A stretch of 64,000 bases of DNA, from assembly GCF_030122845.1 (NCBI RefSeq), contig NZ_CP126084.1, forward strand, positions 2,728,001 through 2,792,000, in the 5' to 3' direction. This DNA is from Paenibacillus woosongensis. GTDB taxonomy: Bacteria > Bacillota > Bacilli > Paenibacillales > Paenibacillaceae. Of the stretch, positions 43,392-51,585 are shown piece after piece. The notes beneath the pieces were generated by a model that saw only the letters and a list, made by a program, of their open reading frames with translations, was not told the DNA's origin and did no database searches. The translations under genes and the position numbers were made by a program. Each line of letters begins with the position of its first letter. Position 1 is the stretch's first letter.

Positions 43392-43445
43392 AAAGGCTCC
43401 CTGTTCTTTACCGAAATTTACTCGGTATTGAACACAGGAGCCTTT
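43392..43445 (-). promoter_or_regulatory. Long leader hairpin upstream of marR (terminator or attenuator)
   Basis: AAAGGCTCC (43392-43400) and GGAGCCTTT (43437-43445) pair, with inner TGTTC/GAACA and ACCGA/TCGGT helices, giving a stem of about 19 bp. A possible promoter (minus strand TTGCAA-N18-CATTAT) lies upstream, which would place the hairpin in the operon leader. No SAM or T-box core is visible. Confidence 0.45.
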
Positions 43446-43574
43446 GGTGGACCAATCGGCTAATGATTTAGTTTAATCCTGAAATAATGAATGATTAGAT
43501 AATGAATAACGATCTATCAGGCTTGCAATAAGATTAAACCAATTATCCCTACCTGTCAAGTGAGTATTAAAATT

Positions 43575-43883
43575 TTATAGGATTGCATAATGCTTGCCCT
43601 CTTTAGTCAGCTTAAGCACAGCCTCGGCCATAAATTCCGGCGTATAGGGAAAATCATTCTGCAGCCACCCGCTTGCGACCGAGAAATGGGCAGCAATACT
43701 GTAGCGCCAGTGGATTTCCGCAGGAACTCCGTCAATGGCTTGCTGCACATCCACGACTTGCCCCATCGCCTCTTGAACGATATCTGAGAACAGTTCCATA
43801 ATATCCAGCTCGTATCCCCTATTGAGGATCACCTTGAAGTAATAGCTCTGTTCTTTTAAATGCCGATAAAAAGCCAGCAGCAT
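43575..43883 (-). pseudogene. TetR-family regulator lacking its DNA-binding domain
   Basis: The 102-residue frame reads YRHLKEQSYYFKVILNRGYE near its start and HFSVASGWLQNDFPYTPEFM near its end, the pattern of the C-terminal ligand domain of TetR regulators (LExxFPYxPEFMA-type). The N-terminal HTH is missing, a stop codon lies just upstream in frame, and there is no good ribosome-binding site. It is either a truncated gene or a remnant. Confidence 0.55.
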
Positions 43884-43998
43884 GTATTCTTACCTAGCAA
43901 TATAAGTAATTTGAAGGATATTCACTTTGACCCATAGCCCCTGATAATGGATATGTAATTATGCTTTACCAAATATTGTTATGGAAGGAGTTTTGCTC

Positions 43999-45792
43999 GT
44001 GGCCAAGGAACTGAATCTGAACAAACTCATGCTGGTAACCCTCGCTATCTTGATGCTCTCGATAGGTTGGCCGAATCATGGGTACATTGCAGCGTTGGAG
44101 GAAGAAGCCCACATTGAATGGTCCCGCATCTTAGAAGGCAATCACCCGCTTTATAAGAGCGTATCTGGTTATGCCGCAACCGCTACATCGGATGGGGGCT
44201 ATGTCGCCGTAGGTGACAAGTATTGCGAAACTCCGGATGAGAACTGCTCTTACGTCGTCAAGCTGAACAGCAGCGGAGAGATCTTATGGGAAAGAGAAAT
44301 GCTATATTACGATTATGATTATGAGGAGAATACGGCATTCACGGTCATCGAGACTTCCGACGGCAGCATCCTGGTTGGCGGAGAAATTCGGGATGGCTCC
44401 TATGGCCGGCCGCGTTTTGTTCCCTATGTTTTTAGGCTGAGTGCGGATGGAGAGCTATTGTGGCAGAAATATTATCCTCGTATGCCCTACTATCAGCAAT
44501 CCGCTAGTAATATTCAAGAAACCTCTAACGGTGATTTTGTAATTACCGGCGGCGGGTGGAATGAATACAGCCCTTCGCCTGCTTATCTCCTTAAAATTGA
44601 TGCAAATGGGGACGAGCTTTGGTCTAAAACTTATCCCATCGGTTACAGTGGTATGTTCTCCAATATCATATTAACTTCGGATGACGGTGTGATCGTAGCC
44701 GGGAGTCGGACACTCGAGGAATATGATCGAGTCGCACTACCTTATCTGCTAAAAATAAATCGCAACGGCGAGGTCGTCTGGCAGAAAACTGCGGAGACCG
44801 ATTCAGTTACATCCACCATCGTTTCTTCTGATGACGGGAATTATATTCTGACCAGATATAACCCAAGTACGCAGGCCTATTACCTGCAAAAGATCAACGA
44901 AGCCGGGGATATACTCTGGAATAAATCGCTGAACTCATCAGCCATGGATGAAATAGAGAGCATTATTCGAACCCAGCCGGTAGATGAGGGCTATGTTCTG
45001 TTCGTGCAAAATAAACCATCCAGTATCGAAAACGGTAAATCCAGATACCAAATTATTCTGCTCGACGAGAATGCTGTGCCCACAAAAAAATATCAGTTTG
45101 GCGATTTGGATTTGGGCCTTGGCAAAAATGGCGTCACTACTTATGATCAAGGGCTACTGGTAACGGGAACCGTTAGAATAAACACCGGGCAAGGCTATAG
45201 AAATGAAATGCACTTGCTGAAAATATCTATACCGAATGAAGGCCCATCAAATCCAGAATTGGCCAGACTCGAATTTCAGCAACCGGAGCTCAAGCTATCC
45301 GTAGGTCAATCCGCCGCCACTGTCGTTAACGCCGTCTATTCCGACGCTTCCGTAACCGACGTGACGTATTCCTCCATCTACGATTCACTCGACCCGAGCA
45401 TTGCCAGTGTGGATGCATTTGGCAATATAACTGGAAACAGTCCGGGCACAACGTGGATTAAAGCAGCCTACGAAGGATTAGAAACAAGAATTGCTGTCAA
45501 TGTGACAGATGCAAAGGCACCTGGCCGGTTCTACCTGGATTCTGAGGAATACTCCCTTTCGATTGGAACGGAGCTCGATGTGGCAGCCTACTACGTGAAT
45601 GATTCCGGTCTCCCCTCCAAGGTTACGCAGGATGCCGTGTTCAGTATGGATGATCCCTCTATTGCTACGATTGATGAGTACGGAAATATTCGAGGAATCC
45701 GTCCGGGAATCACTCATATTACCGCCACCTATAACGGCGCAACCTACAGAGCAAGCGTCTGGGTTGTCCGTCCGTACGTATATCATCAATAA
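43999..45792 (+). CDS. Secreted beta-propeller-like protein with two Ig-like (Big_2) domains
   Basis: GGAAGGAG lies eight bases before GTG at 43999 (597 residues), so the upstream ATG at 43981 is rejected. A signal peptide (KLMLVTLAILMLSIGW) leads to five or more repeats of about 55-70 residues with the core (GGYVAVG...YVVKLNSSGEILWE, RLSADGELLWQK, KIDANGDELWSKT, KINRNGEVVWQKT, KINEAGDILWNKS), a propeller pattern. Two Big_2-type modules follow (LDPSIASVDAFGNITGNSPG and DDPSIATIDEYGNIRGIRPG). The role is unknown; surface adhesion or glycan binding is possible. Confidence 0.78.
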   Translation: MAKELNLNKLMLVTLAILMLSIGWPNHGYIAALEEEAHIEWSRILEGNHPLYKSVSGYAATATSDGGYVAVGDKYCETPDENCSYVVKLNSSGEILWEREMLYYDYDYEENTAFTVIETSDGSILVGGEIRDGSYGRPRFVPYVFRLSADGELLWQKYYPRMPYYQQSASNIQETSNGDFVITGGGWNEYSPSPAYLLKIDANGDELWSKTYPIGYSGMFSNIILTSDDGVIVAGSRTLEEYDRVALPYLLKINRNGEVVWQKTAETDSVTSTIVSSDDGNYILTRYNPSTQAYYLQKINEAGDILWNKSLNSSAMDEIESIIRTQPVDEGYVLFVQNKPSSIENGKSRYQIILLDENAVPTKKYQFGDLDLGLGKNGVTTYDQGLLVTGTVRINTGQGYRNEMHLLKISIPNEGPSNPELARLEFQQPELKLSVGQSAATVVNAVYSDASVTDVTYSSIYDSLDPSIASVDAFGNITGNSPGTTWIKAAYEGLETRIAVNVTDAKAPGRFYLDSEEYSLSIGTELDVAAYYVNDSGLPSKVTQDAVFSMDDPSIATIDEYGNIRGIRPGITHITATYNGATYRASVWVVRPYVYHQ

Positions 45793-45794
45793 AT

Positions 45795-45836
45795 GCAAAA
45801 AAAGACCAACGCATCTCAGCGTTGGTCTTTGCCCAT
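45795..45836. terminator. Bidirectional terminator, 12-bp perfect stem
   Basis: AAAGACCAACGC (45801-45812) and GCGTTGGTCTTT (45819-45830) are exact complements with a 6-base loop; on the minus strand seven T follow, ending the scr operon. Confidence 0.85.
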
Positions 45837-47819
45837 TTACTTTGTTTGGAACTGGACGTCCATCACGGTCTCTTTATTGGCCGTTACTCGGCCTTGGCTT
45901 GCCTTCACCGTCAGCCCAGCGACCTGCTCCGTTCCCGAAGGAATAATTACGGGAGTAGCCGTGGAGAGTCCGGCCTGTTGAATGGCATCGACATCGAACT
46001 CAATCAGCAGTTGGCCTGCTTTTACGGTGTCGCCGGTCTGAACATAGGTTGTAAATCCTTCCCCTTTTAAGGAGACGGTGTTGATTCCGATATGAATCAA
46101 GAGCTGCATGCCGCTTTCATGGGCCAGGATGACCGCATGCTTGCTTTTATTCATCATGTGAGCCACTTCACCGTCAAACGGAGCGAATACTTTGCCTTCG
46201 GTCGGTTCAACCGCAAACCCTTCCCCCATATGCTTCTGGGCAAAAGCCGGATCGGGAACGTCTTCCAGCGCCAGCAGTTTTCCTGAGATAGGCGATGGCA
46301 CATTCAGCACATCTGTTGACGAATCCGCATTGACTTGGCTAGGTTCTGCAGCAATTACCTTGGAAGCTCTCTTATCGGCTTGTAAGGCAGCCTTTCCCGA
46401 AGAATTTGCGCCCGCAGTGGCTACCGTCTCTGCCGCTGCTTCATCTTTATAACCAAACAGCCACGTCAATATAAAGGCGATCGCCATGGCAATCAGGTTG
46501 CACAGGATGTACATCGGAAGCTGTTCATTCAGATATAGCAGCGTTCCCGGTATAACCGTAATCGCCATACCCGTCGCAGCCAGACCGGACAACGAGGCCA
46601 GGAAGCCGCCGACGGCTCCGCCGATCAATCCCATGACAAACGGCTTCATATACCGCAAATTGACGCCAAAAATCGCCGGCTCCGTAATCCCTAAGAAAGC
46701 GGATAACGAGGATGGTAATGCAAGCGACTTCAGTTTGACGTTCTTGGTCTTCAAGCCCACCGCCAGGCACGCAGCACCCTGGGCAGCCATGGCGCTGGTG
46801 ACCAACGCGTTAAATGGATTGGATCCGAACTGCTCCAGCAGCTGTATTTCCAGAAAATTAAAAATATGATGAACGCCAGTCACGACAATGATTTGATTGA
46901 AGAAGCCGATGACCAATCCCGCAATGCCGAAAGGAAGACCCAAAATAAATGTGGTTCCATGCAGCACCCATTCCTCCAAGGAGTGGAAAACAGGACCGAC
47001 GACGAAAAGTCCAAGAGTTATCATGACGAGCAGTGTGATAAATGGCGTCAAAATCAGATCTAACGCTTCAGGTACGCGTTTTCTCAGCAATTTTTCAAAT
47101 TTTGCGCCCAGCAGACCCATGAAAAAGGCAGGAAGCACAGAGCCCTGATACCCGACCACCGGTATAAAGCCGAGCATGACTAAAGCTTCAGCCGAACCAT
47201 TGGCTACGCTGTAAGCATTCGGAAGCGCTGGATTGACCAGCATTAATCCCAGGACGATGCCCAGAATCGGGCTGCCTCCGAAGACGCGGAATGCGGACCA
47301 AGCGACAAGCGCTGGCAGGAACGCAAACGCAGTATCGGTTAATACCTGTGTAAAGAGCAGGAAGTTAGCCGGAATATCTGCTGCCGTCATCCCAAAGATC
47401 GACAGAATCTGCTCTTGCGTAAGCAAGCCGCGTAATCCCATGAACAATCCCGTAGCCACGAGCACCGGAATAATCGGCACGAATACGTCGCCGAACGTGC
47501 GGATCGATCTTTGAAAAACGTTTCCTTGCTTCTTGCTTTGGCTTTTAATATCTTCTTTCGTTGTGCCTGTAATTCCGAGATTCTCCACCTCTTCAAAGAT
47601 CCGGTTCACTGTGCCGGTCCCAAAAATAACCTGGAACTGCCCGGAGTTGAAGAAGGCTCCCTTTACCTTATCAATATTCTCTACTCTAGCCTGATCGATC
47701 AAATCTTTGTCATGTACCATAATCCGCAGTCTCGTAGCGCAGTGCGCAAAAGATGCAATATTATCCTTGCCGCCGACCGCCTCTACGACCTGTTTGGCAA
47801 TATCCCGATTTTCAGACAT
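45837..47819 (-). CDS. scrA: Sucrose-type PTS permease, EIIBCA
   Basis: The 660-residue protein has an EIIB domain with the phosphocysteine Cys27 in SFAHCATRLRI, an EIIC domain of about ten membrane helices (VTGVHHIFNFLEIQLLEQFG, FLGITEPAIFGVNLRYMKPF), and a fused C-terminal EIIA (SPISGKLLALEDVPDPAFAQ, phospho-His in LLIHIGINTV). It imports sucrose and phosphorylates it to sucrose-6-phosphate. ATG at 47819 overlaps the end of scrK by eight bases. Many sucrose permeases lack EIIA; here it is present. Confidence 0.92.
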   Translation of the reverse strand: MSENRDIAKQVVEAVGGKDNIASFAHCATRLRIMVHDKDLIDQARVENIDKVKGAFFNSGQFQVIFGTGTVNRIFEEVENLGITGTTKEDIKSQSKKQGNVFQRSIRTFGDVFVPIIPVLVATGLFMGLRGLLTQEQILSIFGMTAADIPANFLLFTQVLTDTAFAFLPALVAWSAFRVFGGSPILGIVLGLMLVNPALPNAYSVANGSAEALVMLGFIPVVGYQGSVLPAFFMGLLGAKFEKLLRKRVPEALDLILTPFITLLVMITLGLFVVGPVFHSLEEWVLHGTTFILGLPFGIAGLVIGFFNQIIVVTGVHHIFNFLEIQLLEQFGSNPFNALVTSAMAAQGAACLAVGLKTKNVKLKSLALPSSLSAFLGITEPAIFGVNLRYMKPFVMGLIGGAVGGFLASLSGLAATGMAITVIPGTLLYLNEQLPMYILCNLIAMAIAFILTWLFGYKDEAAAETVATAGANSSGKAALQADKRASKVIAAEPSQVNADSSTDVLNVPSPISGKLLALEDVPDPAFAQKHMGEGFAVEPTEGKVFAPFDGEVAHMMNKSKHAVILAHESGMQLLIHIGINTVSLKGEGFTTYVQTGDTVKAGQLLIEFDVDAIQQAGLSTATPVIIPSGTEQVAGLTVKASQGRVTANKETVMDVQFQTK

Positions 47820-48813
47820 TCGTCATCATCCCCTTGTTCGCTTGCATTTCAATTAATTTATGCACGTCCGCCTGGCTAGGAAGAGCAGGAATCGCGCCTT
47901 TACCGGCAGTTGTCCATGCCCCGCTGGCATTGGCAAACTCCAGGATTTCATCATGATGCACGCGAAGCACCTCTATGATGTTGTCCTGCGCGGCTCCCTT
48001 TTCCAGCAGCTTATACAGAAAACCTCCGACAAACGCATCGCCGGCCCCTGTCGTGTCCTGAACTTTGACGTTAAATCCTCGCCCCTTATACTTCTCATCC
48101 GCAGAAAGATAAAGCTCCGCTCCCTCTTTCCCTCTGGTATAGACAACGGCTTGGACATCACCTTGAAACAAGGAAGCAATCGCCTCCTTCTTTGACGTTA
48201 TACCCGTAATAAACTCCAGTTCATCCTCAGAAATCTTTATAAGATGGGTGGCGGGAATAAAGTCTTGAATCGTTCTCCGGCACTCCTCTGGACTATGCCA
48301 TAAAGGAAGCCGAACGTTCGGGTCGAAGCTGATGAGCCCTCCCTGTCCTTTTACTGCATGAATCGCTTTCAAATGCGCCTGCTTCATCGGACTTTCCACA
48401 AGATCGACCGAGCCGAAATGCAATATATCGTTCGTACCGAAAATACCCGGATCAATTTCGTCTTCGGACAATAGCAAATCGGCCGAGGGATTGCGATAAA
48501 AGGAAAAATCCCTCTCTCCATCCTCCCGCAGCGATACGAACGCCAAACCCGTGTTGGCCTCGCCTGTTCGCCGAATAAGATCTGTCCTTACTCCCGCATG
48601 AGCCAGCTGCTCGATTAAGTAATTCCCGAAAGCGTCCTTTCCCAGCTTGGTCAGCATGGAGGCGTGCCCGCCAAGCTTGGCGACAGAAGCTGCTACGTTG
48701 GCTGGCGCGCCTCCTGCCGCTCGTTCAAAGGCCTGTACGTCCTTCAGCGGGCTCCCTTTTTGTAAGGGGATAAAATCAATTAACACTTCTCCGATTGCAA
48801 ATAACTGTCCCAT
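47812..48813 (-). CDS. scrK: Fructokinase, PfkB/ribokinase family
   Basis: The 333-residue protein has the PfkB signatures FERAAGGAPANVAASVAKLG and DTTGAGDAFVGGFLYKL (catalytic Asp in the second), with the usual IGEVLIDFIP start. It phosphorylates the fructose released from sucrose-6-phosphate. It is third in the operon, 46 bases after scrB and overlapping scrA. Confidence 0.92.
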   Translation of the reverse strand: MGQLFAIGEVLIDFIPLQKGSPLKDVQAFERAAGGAPANVAASVAKLGGHASMLTKLGKDAFGNYLIEQLAHAGVRTDLIRRTGEANTGLAFVSLREDGERDFSFYRNPSADLLLSEDEIDPGIFGTNDILHFGSVDLVESPMKQAHLKAIHAVKGQGGLISFDPNVRLPLWHSPEECRRTIQDFIPATHLIKISEDELEFITGITSKKEAIASLFQGDVQAVVYTRGKEGAELYLSADEKYKGRGFNVKVQDTTGAGDAFVGGFLYKLLEKGAAQDNIIEVLRVHHDEILEFANASGAWTTAGKGAIPALPSQADVHKLIEMQANKGMMTNV

Positions 48814-48859
48814 GTTGTCACCGCCCCCGTGTCAGATTCAAATCCGTCTTGCTTGAAAG

Positions 48860-50329
48860 TTATATTTTCCATAGCGATGCTCGGCAAGCAGCCGTTCCCC
48901 CTTGTGCAAAAAAGCGGATTTGCGTACTTTCCCGACTAGGGAAAATGCGGCTCGTAAACACCTCTTCCCCATCGTTGACGAAGATCTCAACGGACGAGGT
49001 ATCCACATAAAGCTGGAATTTAATGTTCTCCGCATCCAGATGGCAGCGCCGTACGCTTCCGTATTCCACGGCAACAGGGTAGCCGGATAATGATCTGTCC
49101 AAAATGACCTTTTTCGAATTCTGATCATACGCCAGCACCGTCTTCTCGTTCTCTCCTGCCCGAAACTCAATGCCGAATTGCTCGGCATCCGTATTGGTAA
49201 ACTCACAAACCAGTTCATAGGTCATTCCCTCGAATCCGGCAAAGCTCTTTGTCTCATCCTGCAAAATGGCTTCACCCTTGACCCCCTGTTTTCTCAGCAT
49301 CTCCAGCTCCCTGACCGGACGCTGAAGGATTTTGCCGCCTTGGAGCGTCAATTCTCTCGGCAGAGTCAGGCAATTGGCCCACCCGTGATTGTCCGTCGGA
49401 TAATTGGCATCGGGAAGCCCCATCCAGCCTACAAGGAGCCTCCGCCCGTCTGCTGCTACCGTCGTTTGCTGCGCATAGAAGTCAAAGCCCCTGTCCAGCT
49501 CATGGAATTCCCCATGTTCCAGCTTGCTTGTTGTCAGATCAAGCGGCTGACCGACAAGATAACCCGATTGGAAGATGTTCTGATAATAATCTCCGAGAGG
49601 TTCGATGCCTTGCGGTGAAAACAACAATACACCCTGTCCATCTAGTTCAAAGTAATCCGGGCACTCCCACATGTATCCGAAGTCTGTCAGTTTTGTAGAA
49701 ATTTCGCCCTTGAAACACCAGGTATGCAAATCCTGAGAACTGTACAGCACGACACAACCGGTGCCATTAGTTCGCTGTGCTCCCAGAACGCAATAATATT
49801 CTCCGTTGCTGCTCCACACCTTCGGATCTCTGAAGTGATCCGTGTAGCCAGGGGGCACCGAGTCGATCACGGGACGGTCGAGCTTCGTAATCATGCCGCT
49901 GCTGTCCATGACCGCCAGATTCTGATAAGGATGCCTGATCCACTGCTCGTCTCGCGTATTGCCCGTATACATTAAATACAGCTTGCCGTCCTTAACGATC
50001 CCGCTTCCGGAATAAGCCCCATGAGAATCATGTGGATCACCAGGCTCAATCCCGATGCCGACATTGTCCCAGTGGGCCAAATCCTTCGATTTCGTATGAT
50101 ACCAATATTTCATGCCATGAAATGTTCCCAAAGGAAACCATTGATAGAATAAATGATACTCGCCTTGATAGAATGTAAAGCCGTTTGGATCGTTCAACAG
50201 GCCATACGGGGGCTGAATATGATATGTTTGCCTCCATGGACAATTCTTAACCAGCTCCTGAAGCTTTTCCAGCTCACCAGGCACCGCATGCTCCATTTTT
50301 CTGTATTTTTCTTCCCTTGATGCTGTCAT
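48860..50329 (-). CDS. scrB: Sucrose-6-phosphate hydrolase, GH32
   Basis: The 489-residue GH32 enzyme has the nucleophile Asp47 in LLNDPNGFTFY, the transition-state stabiliser in DHFRDPKVW, and the acid/base Glu in MWECPDYFEL. A C-terminal beta-sandwich follows (SVEIFVNDGEEVFTSRIFP). It cleaves sucrose-6-phosphate to glucose-6-phosphate and fructose in the cytosol; no signal peptide is present. ATG at 50329 follows GGAGGC. It is the first structural gene after the LacI-type regulator and the operator cluster. Confidence 0.93.
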   Translation of the reverse strand: MTASREEKYRKMEHAVPGELEKLQELVKNCPWRQTYHIQPPYGLLNDPNGFTFYQGEYHLFYQWFPLGTFHGMKYWYHTKSKDLAHWDNVGIGIEPGDPHDSHGAYSGSGIVKDGKLYLMYTGNTRDEQWIRHPYQNLAVMDSSGMITKLDRPVIDSVPPGYTDHFRDPKVWSSNGEYYCVLGAQRTNGTGCVVLYSSQDLHTWCFKGEISTKLTDFGYMWECPDYFELDGQGVLLFSPQGIEPLGDYYQNIFQSGYLVGQPLDLTTSKLEHGEFHELDRGFDFYAQQTTVAADGRRLLVGWMGLPDANYPTDNHGWANCLTLPRELTLQGGKILQRPVRELEMLRKQGVKGEAILQDETKSFAGFEGMTYELVCEFTNTDAEQFGIEFRAGENEKTVLAYDQNSKKVILDRSLSGYPVAVEYGSVRRCHLDAENIKFQLYVDTSSVEIFVNDGEEVFTSRIFPSRESTQIRFFAQGGTAACRASLWKI

Positions 50330-50368
50330 CGAATGCCTCCATCTCCCCTCTATTTCCGAGAGCCTGTA

Positions 50369-50473
50369 GAACCGGTTCCATTTTCGTACGAAAAAGAGGA
50401 ACCGGTTCCAAAACTGCTATAAAAGATGTCCCATAACTCTAAAGCAAATTGCAGTGAATTATGGAACCGGTTC
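50369..50473. promoter_or_regulatory. Three GAACCGGTTC operators of the sucrose operon
   Basis: Perfect palindromes lie at 50369-50378, 50398-50409 (12 bp, GGAACCGGTTCC) and 50464-50473. Centres are 30 and 65 bases apart, near whole helical turns. A -35/-10 pair (minus strand TTGCTT-N17-TTTTAT) lies between the second and third sites, which fits repression with looping by the adjacent LacI-family protein. Confidence 0.75.
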
Positions 50474-50496
50474 TGTCTCGAATTATAAACACCGTT

Positions 50497-51477
50497 TTAC
50501 CGTTTGTCAACGCTTTCTCGCTCAAGGAGCTCGGTATCCAGCATGGTAACTTGATCCATCTCCTCGTCCCGCACGAGCTTGATTATACTGCGCGCTGCAG
50601 CTTGTCCTGCCTCTTTGTAAAAATATCGTACCGTAGTCAGCGTAGGATGGATAATTTCTGTTACGTCATATCCCCCAAACCCGGTCACCGACAGATCGGA
50701 AGGAATTTCGATTTGCCGGAGATATGCGGCTTTCATAACCCCGAGCGCAATGTTATCCGTGGCGCATACGATGATGGAAGGCGTGCTTTCATCCAGAATC
50801 TGCGATGCCGCTGCCATCGCATCCGTCATTCTAAAGCCTGTTTCATAATAGGAGACCGAGCACTCCGTACCTTCCAGGCTCATTTTAAAGCCCTCTTTTC
50901 TCCGGATGCCCACGGAAATATCCTTCTCCGTTACTCCAAGATAGGCAATTTGCCGGTGACCCATTTCCAGTACATGCCGCCCTATTTTGTAACCCGCATG
51001 AAAGTCATCATGGATCAGGCTATACAGCTGAGAATGCTCCTGTCCTACTAACAATATCGGAATGTTGATCTCTTCTGCCGCTTTTAGATGCTCCTCATTC
51101 ACCTGGGCGGCCAGCAAAATGATCCCCGAAACCTTCTGCCGGGCAAAATCATAGATCGCTTCGATTTCCCGTTCCATATCCTGACTCGTATTTGAGATCA
51201 GCATTTGAAAATTGGCGCTGCGCAACTCTTCGTCAATACCCATCAGCGTTTGGGAAGTAGCAAAAGAATCGAGACGGGGCACTACGGTGCCAATGATATT
51301 CGTTCTTCTCGCCTTCAAACTTTGAGCAAATGTATTCGGAACATAATGATGCTCTTTAATGACTTGTTCGATGCGCTGCCGCGTAGCTTGGCTGACTGAA
51401 CCTCCATTTAAGTAACGGGATACTGTGCTTTTGGCCACGCCTGCAATCGCGGCAATATCTGAAATTGTTTTGATCAT
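50497..51477 (-). CDS. scrR: LacI-family sucrose operon repressor
   Basis: The 326-residue protein has a LacI HTH (TISDIAAIAGVAKSTVSRYL, NGGSVSQATRQRIEQVI), the hinge helix region NTFAQSLKARRTNIIG, and a periplasmic-binding-type core (SGIILLAAQVNEEH, GTECSVSYYETGF, ATDNIALGVM, TTVRYFY). It likely binds the three palindromes downstream and releases them on a sucrose-derived sugar or phosphosugar. GGGAG lies 14 bases before the ATG, with a three-codon mini-ORF (ATG ATT AGA TGA) overlapping the start. The gene symbol rests on context. Confidence 0.88.
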   Translation of the reverse strand: MIKTISDIAAIAGVAKSTVSRYLNGGSVSQATRQRIEQVIKEHHYVPNTFAQSLKARRTNIIGTVVPRLDSFATSQTLMGIDEELRSANFQMLISNTSQDMEREIEAIYDFARQKVSGIILLAAQVNEEHLKAAEEINIPILLVGQEHSQLYSLIHDDFHAGYKIGRHVLEMGHRQIAYLGVTEKDISVGIRRKEGFKMSLEGTECSVSYYETGFRMTDAMAAASQILDESTPSIIVCATDNIALGVMKAAYLRQIEIPSDLSVTGFGGYDVTEIIHPTLTTVRYFYKEAGQAAARSIIKLVRDEEMDQVTMLDTELLERESVDKR

Positions 51478-51585
51478 CTAATCATCGTTACTCCCTTTTT
51501 CCATTCCCGGTTTATACTTCATACTTAGTATACTGTCTTTTTCACGCGCCGGGTAGTTGATCGGGAGCTAGCGCTGATTTGCTGC

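Noticed and set aside
43319..43500. SAM or T-box riboswitch in front of the MarR-sulfotransferase operon
   Set aside because: Conserved core sequences are not visible; only a long hairpin is present.
50504..50518. cre-like sequence near the end of the LacI-type gene
   Set aside because: Two mismatches to the consensus and inside coding sequence away from a promoter.
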